Shown piece by piece: positions 1 through 10,265 of a DNA stretch of 64,000 nucleotides. Position 1 is the first letter of the stretch. Every line of letters begins with the position of its first letter. A program made the position numbers and the translations under genes. Source of the DNA: Sesamum alatum (Eukaryota; Streptophyta; Magnoliopsida; Lamiales; Pedaliaceae); contig JACGWO010000013.1 in the NCBI GenBank assembly GCA_034509735.1, positions 15,644,136-15,708,135 of the forward strand, written 5' to 3'. The notes under the pieces were generated by a model that had not been told where the DNA came from, made no database searches, and saw only the letters and a program-made list of their open reading frames with translations.

Positions 1-1988
1 TATGCCCGAGCGTCTGGCCAAGAGGTGAATCTCAAAAAATCATCAGTGGTCTTGAGCAAAAACTTCACAGGCCGAACTACCGCTACAATTCCTGGAATTC
101 TTGGACTTCGGCGGGAGGATAACCACGCTATGTATCTCGGTCTACCGTCAGTTGTAGGCCGATCTAAACTGGGAGTTTTTGTCTATATCAGAGAGCGTGT
201 TTGGAAGAAGATGGAGGGATGGAACGAGAAAAACCTTTCACAAGCAGGTAAGGAAATTCTTATAAAATCTGTTGTTCAAGCTATTCCTACCTACGCTATG
301 AGTGTTTTTAAACTCCCTAACAACCTTCTACGTGACATCGAATCACCATGGTCGCTAACTTCTTTTGGCATAGCAAGGAGAAAAGGAAGATGCATTGGAT
401 ATCATGGTCTAATATGTGTAAAAGGAAGTTCAAAGGCGGTTTGGGTCTCAGATCTCTACGAGCTTCCAACCTAGTCCTTTTAGCCAAACAGGTTCGGAGA
501 CTCTTAAATAAACCGCATAGTTTGTTGGCCCGAATGTACAAGGCGAAGTATTATCCAGAATCAGACATTATGGGAGCCAAACTCGGAAACAGGCCTTCTT
601 TGACTTGGCGTTCCATTGCAAATGCTCGTCAGATTGTCCATGCAGGTTACATTTGGAGAATCGGGGATGGCACTCAAGTGAGAATATAGCATGATAAATG
701 GGTGCCACGACCATCAACTTTTAGATTTACTACACCATGATTGAGGGCCTTGAAGACTGTCGGGTAGCAGCTCTATTGATCTGATTTCAAAGGAGTGGGA
801 TAGATTCATAATTGACTCGCTCTTTATCCCGGAAGACGGTGAGCAAATTCTCAAGATCCCACTTACAAGGGGAGCTCATCCTGATATGTTATCTTGGTAC
901 TTTACAAAATCTGGAAAGTTCTCTGTTAGTAGTGCAAATTACCTTGCTCTTGATTTACTCCATCATCCAGCGTCTACAAGCACCCTCCAGAACGCATCTT
1001 GTCATCAGTGGAAATTGTTATGGAACGCTATTGTCCCAGGAAAAATAAGGATATTTGCATAGAGACTGGCATCAAATGCTCTTCCTACGAGCTCTAACCT
1101 TCGACGGAAGCTACGATCAGAGGGCTTTTGTTGCCCTTTCTGCAAATGTCCAAATGAAGATATTGCACATGCTTTCATCCAGTGTCATTTCGTTCAACAA
1201 GTTTGGGCTCTATCAAATCTGCCCTGGGCCGTGATCTCAGTTTGGGAATCTGATGCTTTTGTGTGGCTCCGACGTGTTTCCGAGTTAGTGCCTAGCTCTT
1301 TGATTTTCTTCTCATCATTTGTTGGTTTGTTTGGTGGAGCAGAAACAGATACTGTATGGAAGCCAAGCTTGACTCCCCGGAAAACACCATCACACTGGCG
1401 AGAAGTTACCATCAGGCAGTGCTACAACTCCCAATCAACTCCTCTGTACCGACGATCGAGAAACCCACCCCAAGATGGTGCAAACCCCCATGGCAGGTGA
1501 TCAAGATCAACTTTGACGGGGCAATTTTCGACAATGGCTCGGAGGTTGGTATTGGGGTAATCTCGAGAGATCACACTGGGAAAGTTCTGTTTTGGATTCC
1601 GCATAGGTTTACTCGAGAGGTCGATGCTGAGGTGGTTGAAACGCTCGCGGCTCGAGAGGCTATTGAACTCGCCGAACGAATGAATTGGACTCACATCATT
1701 ATCGAAGGTGACTGCCAGAATGTCATCAACAAGCTCAAGAGTCAAGACCAGGATTTCTCCCACGTTTTATGTCTTATTGCTGAGATTAAACTCTCCAGTT
1801 CATCTTTTCATTCGATTCTTTTCGCTTTTGCTAATAGGATTCTAATAAGCTGGATCATAATCTCGCCAGACATGCTTTTTCTCGTTAGGAGAACTCTTTC
1901 TTCTCTGACGATGATTTGCAGACCTACAAACTGTATGATGATTTATTCTCGTAACAACATGTTTCATTTTCCTCAAAAAAAAAAAAAT
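1..1988 (+). pseudogene. 3' part of a non-LTR retrotransposon (LINE): RT thumb, zf-RVT, RNase H, poly-A tail
   Basis: Three frames together give the C-terminal half of a plant LINE ORF2. Bases 25-690 encode the region after the RT catalytic core, including GKEILIKSVVQAIPTYAMSV, then WRSIANARQIVHAGYIWRIG; a frameshift near 345 separates the two. Bases 870-1210 encode the zf-RVT domain with CPFC and a downstream H-x-x-x-x-C. Bases 1490-1800 encode an RNase H-like domain (NFDGA, then EGDCQNVINKL). A run of 13 A's near 1976-1988 is the probable tail. In-frame TAG codons at 687-689 and 1060-1062 sit where this family normally has tryptophan, and further frameshifts are present, so the copy is dead. 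The RT catalytic motif and 5' end lie outside the window. Family assignment is from motif recognition. Confidence 0.9.
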
Positions 1989-2139
1989 AATTTAATCCCA
2001 TTTTGTTTAGTTTATTATTATTTGAAATAGAATTAACATATTAGTATTTATGTTGCATGTATATATAATCATCGTTATCAATATAACATTTATTGTACAA
2101 AGTCTCAATTTTCAATTTAATTCGAGCAAAATATATATA

Positions 2140-2300
2140 GAGTAAAATGCAAAAATCCCCTTGTGTTTTCATGAAAAAGCAAAAAAAACCCTATATTAAA
2201 TAAATAGGCTAAAAACCCCCCATAATATATACAATTCAACAAAAAATCCATTCTGTCAACTTTTAACAGGAAGCGGTAGGGTTTCTTTCAATTTTTCACC
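2140..2300. repeat. Terminal-type repeat with C-runs, related to the sequence at 17080-17170
   Basis: The stretch carries spaced AAATCCCC, AAACCC and AAACCCCCC blocks. The reverse complement of 17080-17170 shows the same spacing and wording, so the two are probably ends of one TIR family. A matching right end was not found before 3115, so this copy looks truncated. The rest of 1990-2560 is AT-rich and shows nothing else. Confidence 0.45.
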
Positions 2301-2564
2301 CACTTTTGGTGGGGGGAAATATCCAATTTGCCCTTGTTTCTAATATAAATAACACAAATGATATTTAACATCAATAAATGTGATTTGACTTAAATTAATA
2401 AAAATAAATTATAATTTTTACACTATTATTTTAGTAAATTAGTAAATAATTTATTTATAAATAAAAATTACAAAAAATTATATTCTTATATAATAAAAAA
2501 TTAGTTTTTAAATTATAAATATTTTAGTTTTAAATAAAGTTTTTAAATAAATATAATATATATA

Positions 2565-2965
2565 TATATATGCAACGGCAGTCGCTGTCGTCGCATCTCG
2601 ATGGCGGCAACGATTGTCGCCCAGTGTTTAAAGAAGGGGCACGCAGCCCCTTCTCCTTCTCGCCGTCGCCCAGATAAGTGGACAACGTCACCATTGCCCA
2701 ATTCAAGGGGACGACCGTGCACCCCTTCTCCTTTTTCTGAGCAACGGCGACGTCGTCGTCGCCGCCCTTTTATCCTTCTTCTGGGCGACAACGACGTTGC
2801 TTAGATCAACGGGCGACATCGTCGTCGTTGTGCCCCTTCTCCTTCTTCTGGGTGACAACAACATTGCCTAGATCAGTGGGCGACGTCGCCATCGCCCGAT
2901 TCAGGCTATCACCCCCTCAATCGTTCTAGACGGTCGTCGACCGTCAAGATGCAACAACAACGACG
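2565..2965. repeat. GC-rich island of degenerate GGGCGACG / CGTCGTCGCC repeats
   Basis: About 400 bases of high GC content sit in very AT-rich DNA, flanked on both sides by (TA)n. Within it GGGCGAC, CCCTTCTCC and CAACGACG recur several times. Open frames here are consequences of the trinucleotide repetition, not genes. A second island of the same kind lies at 16490-16760. Confidence 0.7.
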
Positions 2966-3273
2966 GCCGCCTTCTGTATATATATATATATATATATTCA
3001 CATATATATATATATCATATTCATATATTTACTATTATTTATTTTATGTATGACGGTTTGAACTAAATATAAAACCAAACTAAATATAAGACAAGTCAAG
3101 TTTTTAACTCAAAAATAGTACAATCAATGATCTTTTCGTCTAAAATGATTAAGGTTGAGGTTTCATGACTAGAGGTCATGGGCTCAAATCCCATCAATGC
3201 GTGGGATGTTGTTTACTGTATAGTAGGTATTATTTGTATATTGTAATAGTAAGATGTTGTTTAGATTTAACTT

Positions 3274-4531
3274 AGGGTTAAATACACTTTGTCCCCTTGA
3301 ATTATTCTTGTTGTAACATTTTCCCCCAAATCTATCAAATATTAAAGTTATCCCCTGGTTGGACAAAATTGGCCCTCATGCCTTGAATAATTATATTATT
3401 CTTAATATATTTTAGTCTTTTGCACATTAAATCATCACCAAATTATTTTCTAAGTAAAAAGAATTTTTAGTAAGTGATTTTTTTTTGTGTGTAAGAAGTT
3501 CATATATATAATAGATACATAACAAATATAATATCCCAACAACTCATATATACTTTTGAAAAGAAATTGACAATAATATATATATATCTATATGCTTAAC
3601 CGAAATGTAAACACTTTTAAGGAAAAAAATAAATTTATTTTGTCATATTTTTTTAAAGAAAAATACAGTTAAAAAATAGATATGCAATTACTCATTCTTA
3701 TAAAAAAAATAGTTAATAACTTAATTTTATTACCAAATTACTAAAATCTTTTTACATGTCAATGAGGTCTAACTCAATTGACGAAGTTGAGGTCCATGAC
3801 TCTACAATCATGAGTTCGAACACTACCAACATCTGGGATGTTATTCTACTTTTGTAGTAGGTATCGTTCTATTTTAATAGTACTTATTGATTAAATATAG
3901 TTATATGATATTGATGATTAGAATATGATTGTTATAGTTGTCAGTAGTTGTTAGATATAAATATTTGATATTGATGATTGTAATCGATTTACTCAAAAAA
4001 TAATGGTCCATCCCTTTCACTTAGAAAAAAATTTACATGAAAGTTTTTTGTGTATTCATTGTACTCATTCATTACTTAATTTTGAATATGTAAAATGGTT
4101 CAAATTGTAAAATAAACAAAAAAAAAAAAAAACTTTCTTCAATTCACCTCCGGGATGGGCTTTAATTTGAAAATAAGTTAAGTAAAGAATCAGTACAATA
4201 AATATACAAAAAACCTTCACGTAATCTTTTTTTTTTTTTTTTTGTTTTTTTGAGATATTATATTTGTTGAGTGTCTGTTATATATATTAACCTATTACAC
4301 CATTTTTAGTTTTAATTCTTCACTTATTAAAAAAAATTTCGTTAAAAAATAATTTAGTGATGATTTAATATTAAAAATATGAAAAAAAATATTGAGAATA
4401 ATATATTTATTGAAGACAGGAGGAGTAATTTTATCCAACTTGAGCGTTAAGTGTTATTTTTTATAGTTTAAGGGGTAAATATTACATCAAGAATAATTCA
4501 GGGGACAAAGTGTATTTAATTTTTTAATTTA
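3274..4531. mobile_element. Long-terminal-inverted-repeat element inserted in SINE copy 1
   Basis: The left end, from TTAGGGTTAAATACACTTTG at 3274, and the reverse complement of the right end, up to about 4531, share a diverged inverted repeat of roughly 300 bases, including CTTTGTCCCCT, the GAATTATTCTTG block and AAATCATCACYAAATTATTTTC. No coding sequence is visible. SINE copy 2 lies in its spacer. The exact target duplication could not be fixed. Confidence 0.75.
3759..4031 (+). mobile_element. tRNA-derived SINE (copy 2), with 8-bp target duplication
   Basis: This 273-bp element is bounded by direct repeats TTTACATG at 3751-3758 and 4032-4039. A tRNA-like head has an A-box region (CTAACTCAATTGACGAAGTTGAGG reads across two short blocks near 3769-3792) and a B-box-like ATGAGTTCGAACAC near 3810. 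It ends in a short A-rich tail. The body matches SINE copy 1 along its length. Confidence 0.8.
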
Positions 4532-4655
4532 TGTGATATTATTGATTAAGATATTATTATTGTAATTGTGTCAATTAGATATTAATACTCGATAAGACTA
4601 ATTATAATTGATTTATTTCAATTAATAATAATTCATCATTTTCACTTAAAAAAAA

Positions 4656-5332
4656 CATAAAGGGGGTACAAACAATATTCCAACATCAACTTGAGTTTAC
4701 TTTGCTCTCGTCCTAAATAAATAAACTCAAAAAGCAGCAGAATGAACAATTACACTACTCTCCCTCTCTCTCGCAATACATATATAACAATTGTGATCGT
4801 GGCACGTTATTCCTATGTGCATATAATAAATAATTTTTTACGCTTTAAAAAATATTATAAATAAGAGTAAAATATATAAACTAACACATCACATTAAAAA
4901 GAAAAAAAAAAAGAAGAAGAAAAGAAAGAAAAAACTAATTTATCAATTAATATAAAATTTAGAAAGTTGAATAAAGTAGTTATCATATCACTTAAGGCTT
5001 TTTTTTGGCATTATAAAAAAATGGTGCAACGGTGTCATTAATCGTCATTTGCGAGTAAAAGAGTGAGTTTCTTTTATATAATAGAAACTACAGTGTACAC
5101 AGTTGTCTTTCTTCAACTAGTAAAATATATGGTAAATGATGCCAGCCTCCTTGAAATTTATCATGATTACAAATATTTTTTATTATTTAAAAAATTAAAA
5201 TATTTCTATAATGGGCTGTCAATAATAGATATTTGTTAGACGACCATTAATTTTCATGGGTATTTGTAATTTTTCAAACAAAAAAGAGTATTTATAAATA
5301 TAACAAACATCAGGAAAACCCATTATAACTTA
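4656..5332. other. AT-rich stretch without recognised gene
   Basis: No coding frame or RNA gene is seen. Bases 5150-5325 contain a MITE-like fragment (GGGTATTTGTAATTTTTCAAAC) like the arms of the elements at 11860, 14012 and 62844. Confidence 0.5.
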
Positions 5333-5817
5333 GGGATAGTTACCACCCCCCCCCCCTTCCTTTTCCTAGAGTATGGTGTAATTACACGTAGACTCTATGT
5401 GGTTTGAAAATTACATTTAGTAACCCTGAAATTTGCTTTTGTCTAACAAATAGGTCCTTTCGACAGCCAAAATTCACCGAATTTATTGATATAAAAAAAC
5501 TAAAATAAAAATAGATATTTACCCTCGATTAACTTATTAATGACTTATACTAAACTATCCTGGTAATGGTGAAAATATATCTCCTCACATACATTAACGT
5601 GTGAAGATATACAATGGTAGTTTGGTCAAAAAACTTATTTGACCTACTTTGGTTCCACTTTTTCTTTTTTTTTTACTAACTTCAACAAATTCAGTGAGTT
5701 TCGACTAATGGTGGTATCTATTTGTTAGACAAAAGCAAATTTCAGAGGTACTAGATATAAATTTTCAAATCACATGAGGTTTACGTGTAATTACATCAAA
5801 CTTCAGGGGAAGAGAGT

Positions 5818-7173
5818 TGATAAGTGTGTAATATGCCATATTTTGATGATTATAATGCCTTATTTTAAGGTCTAATTACTCCTAATCATGTGGATTTATT
5901 GCATTTTCAGCAAAATACGTCTTATGAGGAGCAAAGATGGTAAATTGAAGCTAAGAATGGCATTTAAAGGCATTTAAGGGAACAAATGAAAAAGAATGGC
6001 AGATTCGAAGATTCTACTAAGCGTGCTCACGCCTAACGCTGCAGTCAACTCAAGAGAAAAAGGAAAGTTGCGGATTTTATTGAGAAAGATGGGATGATTG
6101 CTGAAGAATTGTTAGTAAAAAGTTGAATTAGACCTATTTGATTGCTAGGAATTGATTTGTTAACACTTTGATAGGAAATCATGGATCTACTTTTTTCTAT
6201 GTCTAGATTCATGAGGTGTCAATAGTATAAATAGGAGGCACCTCACACCTCTAACACCATCTCTTGTTTACATTGAATTATACATTTTATTTTACTATTC
6301 TACTTCTTCTATCTCTCTTTAGTTTTAATATATTACTCAATTGCTAATGGAATTCCACTCCTTAGTGTGTTCATCCATTAGCATGTTAGGCTAATTTCTT
6401 CATTTTTCGGTTAAAGTACAGTGATTGTTTGATTCTTTAAACGTTGTGAGATCTAATAGTGCTTAATTCTTTTATTAAAATCAGTATTCATGTTATTCTT
6501 TGCACTCTTATTACAAACATCGTATTTATGAATAATATGGTCAGTTGTTCATTATCAAGAAGGTTTGCTTAGCTAATTGAACTTACAAATCCGTAATTGT
6601 TTGTTTAGTTCAATAATTAGTAGCAACATAGCATGATTAAGTGTGTCAAAGTAGTTAATTATGTTATGGACAATGCATGATCTAATCTAAATGAATCCTC
6701 GTAGGAATTTGTTAGTTAGGATCAGGTCTTTCTAGTTCTTAATGCTATTAATGGATTAAATTTTGTGGACGTTTTCAAGGTTGTTCATTGATTAGGGAAT
6801 TTAGCCAACGGATGTTCCTTGGCTGACGAAAAGGTAAGGAAGGGTGAGGTTGTTAGGTCGTACCAATGACCATAACTGATCTACTTATTTTAATGATTGT
6901 TATATCGGCATCGATGATCAACTAACGGAATCAAGCATGAACCCGCTTAAACCGGAAAGCTCTCTTATCCATTTAATCTTCCTTATATTTTTAAAATCAC
7001 TTTTGTCATTATTTTTAAAACTAAAAATCTAAACCCCCCCCCCCCCTATTTTATTCCTTTTGTCTCTTTTTGAAAAAATTAACTTATCGCCGATCCCTAT
7101 GAATTCGACCCTACTTACCATTTTCACATAAAATAGTCGTAGGAATTATTTTTGGTGGTTCTGACGCCCACCA
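5818..7173 (+). repeat. 5' LTR of the gypsy element
   Basis: It starts TGATAAGTGTG and ends CCACCA, 1356 bp. A TATA box (TATAAATA) at 6226-6233 marks the U3/R region. Copy 1 of the palindromic CACGC motif lies at 6017-6038. No partner LTR is present for dating. Confidence 0.75.
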
Positions 7174-7178
7174 AATTT

Positions 7179-7196
7179 TGGCTTAGTTGCCGGGGA
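7179..7196 (+). other. Primer-binding site, tRNA-Asp type
   Basis: TGGCTTAGTTGCCGGGGA resembles the tRNA-Asp-complementary site of plant gypsy elements (TGGCGCCGTTGCCGGGGA), with three mismatches in the CGCC part. It lies five bases after the CA end of the LTR. Confidence 0.7.
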
Positions 7197-7242
7197 TTGG
7201 CATTTTTAAGTCGATTTCTTCTTTACTTAATTCCTATTATTA

Positions 7243-8455
7243 TTGATACCAAGGTCTTCTCGTACAAATGAACTGAAATTCGACCCCGAGATCGAGAAGA
7301 TTGCGCAAAGACTTCGTTGGGAGACCAAGCAACAAACTAAAGAAGCATCAACTTCTTACGAGGACGGGAAGGATATAACATTAGAATTTGAAGAATCCTG
7401 GGGTGAATCTGAAGAAGAAGTCATGCCCATAATTCCCGAGAGATCGATCAAAGATATGACTTCGCCTGATCTAAACCAGCAATCGCTCTACATCGAATAT
7501 CCGGACTTAGAGGTAAATTTTAAACTAAAATCTGGTTTGATTCATTTACTCCCTACTTTTCGTGGTCTTATAGGTGAAGATCCGCATAAACACTTGATGG
7601 AATTCCATGTTGTTTGTTCCGGGATGCGACCACAAGGGATCATCGAAGAACAGGTTAAACTCAGAGCCTTTCCTTTCTCTCTTGTCGATCAAGCAAAAGA
7701 TTGGCTATACTTTTTACCTTCGGGATCCATCACGACTTAGAACGATCTCAAGAGACAGTTTCTTGAGAAATATTTCCCTGCTACACGAGCTCCAACAATC
7801 CGGAAAGAGATTAGCGGAATTCGCCAATTCACGGGAGAAAATCTTTTTGAGTACTGGAGTAGATTCAATCAGTTGGTGAAAAACTACCCCAACCACCAGA
7901 TTCCAGACCATCTATTGATCCAGTACTTCTATGAAGGTCTATCAGACATGGACAGAAAATTGATAGACGCAGCTAGTGGAGGTGTACTATTCAATAAAAC
8001 TCCAACCGAGGCTCGTAATCTGATTCAATCATGGCGTCCAATACACAACAGTTCGGAGTCAGACACGATGATCCACCAAAAAAGAGTAATGAGGTAAGTA
8101 TGGTTGTTTTTTATGATCGATTGAATGAGCTCATGTCTCTTGTTAAAAAAAAATTGCCATAGAGAAGCATCAACATGTCAAGGTTTGCGGTATATGCACT
8201 TCATTGGAGCATCCCACCGATGCGTGTCCAACACTTCAAGAGCTACCAACCAAACATATTGATGCCATAGGCAAAATTCCCGGACAGCAGCAAAGGAGAT
8301 ACGACCCTTTCTCCAACACCTGCAACCCCGAATGGAAGGGTCACCCGAATCTGAGCTACGGAACCTAGCCACAAAATTTTCAGAGACCCCAATACAGATC
8401 GTTTGTGCAACCTCCTCCGCCTAATCCCAAAGAAGGCACGTCCTCGAAGATATGA
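7243..8455 (+). pseudogene. gag of the gypsy element, broken
   Basis: The frame has no ATG at its head. The retrotransposon gag domain spans about 7540-8035 (LLPTFRGLIGEDPHKHL, DWLYFLPSGSITT, then LEKYFPATRAPTIRKEI). A TAG stop at 7738-7740 falls at a normally conserved tryptophan. A CCHC-type zinc knuckle region follows near 8187-8235 in another frame (VCGICTSLEHPTDACP), after a frameshift around 8090-8160, and another TAG is at 8366-8368. The capsid/nucleocapsid role is inferred from the family. Confidence 0.8.
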
Positions 8456-9129
8456 TGAAGACATTCATCACTAATGCTCAGCAAATTCAGCAGATACTCA
8501 GCAACAGATCCAGCAAATTCAGCAGAATACGCAGCAACAAATCCAGCAATACCAACAGAATACCCAAGCGAGTATTCAGAACTTGGAGTCTCAAATCAGT
8601 CAATTGGCTTCATCTATCAGTAGATTGGAATCTCAAGGTAAGCGATCGTCTCAAACTATGATTAATCCTAAACAAAATGCTAGTGCTATTATTTTATGCA
8701 GTGGAAAAAGGTTGAAGCCGAACAGCGACGAAAATAGCACTAAGCGTGGGCACGCCTAGCAGGACGAATCAGAATAGGAGGTTGAGGTTCCACAAAAGCA
8801 AGTGGACGAGCATGAGTCAGTCAAGGAGGACCAACCAAAGGTACTAGTGACGAAACCCCCTTCCCCGAGAGATTTTCCAAGTTAAAGAAGGATGAGGAAC
8901 AAAAAGAAATTCTAGAAACATTTCGCAAAGTTGAGGTAAACATCGCGCTGATCGATGCAATCAAGCAAATACCCCGATACGCGAAGTTTCTCAAAAGAAT
9001 TGTGTAATAGTAAAGGTAAGTTAAAGGGAAAAGAACAGGTAACCATGGGCAAAAATGTGTCTGCAATCCTTCAACGTAAACTGCCACAAAAATGCAAAGA
9101 CCCAGGTACATTTTCTATCTCATGTAAAA

Positions 9130-9960
9130 TTGGTCTGATTGGTATAAAAGGGTTATGTGCGATTTAGGTGCTTCTATTAATGTCATGCCTCTCACTATTT
9201 TTGAGTCCTTACATGTTGGCCCTTTGAAAGAAACAGGGGTTGTCATTCAGCTTGCAGATCGACCAGTAGTCTACCCAGAAGGAGTTTTGGAAGACGTTCT
9301 AGTGCAGGTCAATGAGTTGGTTTTCCTTGCAGAGTTCTACGTGTTGGATATGAGGGAAGACAACTCCCCAAATTCCACGTCGATCTTGCTAGGGAGACCA
9401 TTTCTCAAAACAGCTAGAACGAAGATAGACGTACACAGTGGAACTCTCACTATGGAGTTTGATGGTGAGATAATAAGGTTCAATATCTATGATTCCATGA
9501 GGTACCCCACTGATATACCAACTGCTCTTCTTGTAGATATTCTTGACCCTCTTGTGCAGAGATTTGCAGTGACCAATGATGAGGATCATGTAAAGTTAGC
9601 ACTAAAAGGATGCCTCAAGCCTATACAAGTGCAATTTTAGAGGAGGACACAACACCTACATTGGAATTGAAGGAGTTGCCTGAACACCTCAAGTATGCCT
9701 TCTTAGGGGAGGATGACACATTTTCAGTAATCATCTTCAGCAAGCCCACTATCGTGGAAGAAGAAAAGTTAGCTCGTATGCGAGAGTTTCTAGAGGCCAT
9801 TGGATAGACTACCGTCGACATCAAAGGGTTGAGTCCAAGAACTTACAAGAATAAAGCTTTTCATAACAAGATAAGTTCGAGGAAGAATTCCCTCATGGAC
9901 CTCAAAGTTTTCCTAGGTCCACACCATCATCAGGTGCACTACATTGAAGAAGTGGACCTA
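9130..9960 (+). pseudogene. Retropepsin-like protease and start of pol, truncated
   Basis: Bases 9155-9640 encode an aspartic protease-like domain with the active-site block CDLGASINVMP, the DSG-equivalent being DLG as in Athila-type elements, and the later ILLGRPFLKTA. A frameshift near 9610 leads to a second frame with LPEHLKYAFLGEDDTF, the family's lead-in to reverse transcriptase. That frame is stopped by TAG at 9805-9807, again at a tryptophan site, and the polymerase domain itself is missing. Sequence identity ends near 9960. Confidence 0.85.
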
Positions 9961-10120
9961 GAGTGCCCAAATTGTTCAAGTTGAGGAACAACGTCAAGCC
10001 AAAGACATCAAAAAAAGGCGCTACGTGGGAAGCAACCCACGCTTTCTCTTCCCCTCTTTGCTATATTGTAGTTTTATTCACTTGATTGTTGTGAAAAATG
10101 AAGTCTATACGTCTGTTCAT

Positions 10121-10265
10121 TAGACGTGCCCACGCCTAGCGGATCGAACAAATATGTCCAAATCTACAGATTTGACTGATTCGTTAGCTCTGTTAAGTGT
10201 GCCCACGTCTAACGGACCATCTCAATTACTGACTTGTAAGAATCACTAGACGTGCCCACGTCTAG
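10121..10265 (+). repeat. Three palindromic CACGTC/CACGCC motifs in the gypsy 3' region
   Basis: Copies at 10121-10140, 10194-10213 and 10246-10265; related copies lie at 6017-6038 and 8740-8760. The last is a perfect palindrome, CTAGACGTG-CC-CACGTCTAG. The others differ by one to a few bases. Confidence 0.8.

Larger units (their letters stand above)
3122..4650 (+). mobile_element. tRNA-derived SINE (copy 1), split by a TIR element at 3274-4531
   Basis: Bases 3145-3205 resemble a tRNA with internal Pol III promoter boxes: an A-box-like stretch around AATGATTAAGGTTGAGG and a B-box-like GGGCTCAAATCCC. The sequence after it (GGGATGTT... AGTAGGTATT...) matches SINE copy 2 at 3759-4031. The 3' part resumes at about 4532 (ATTGATTAAGATATTATT, ending TTCACTTAAAAAAAA near 4650) and again matches copy 2. 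The outer limits are approximate. Confidence 0.7.

Noticed and set aside
2543..2804. Arginine-rich open frames on both strands in the GC-rich island
   Set aside because: They follow from CGT/CGA/GCC trinucleotide repetition and match no protein family.
10121..10265. The three spaced palindromes as a CRISPR array
   Set aside because: Spacing is irregular, copies are imperfect, they lie in a plant retrotransposon, and similar copies are scattered over 4 kb.
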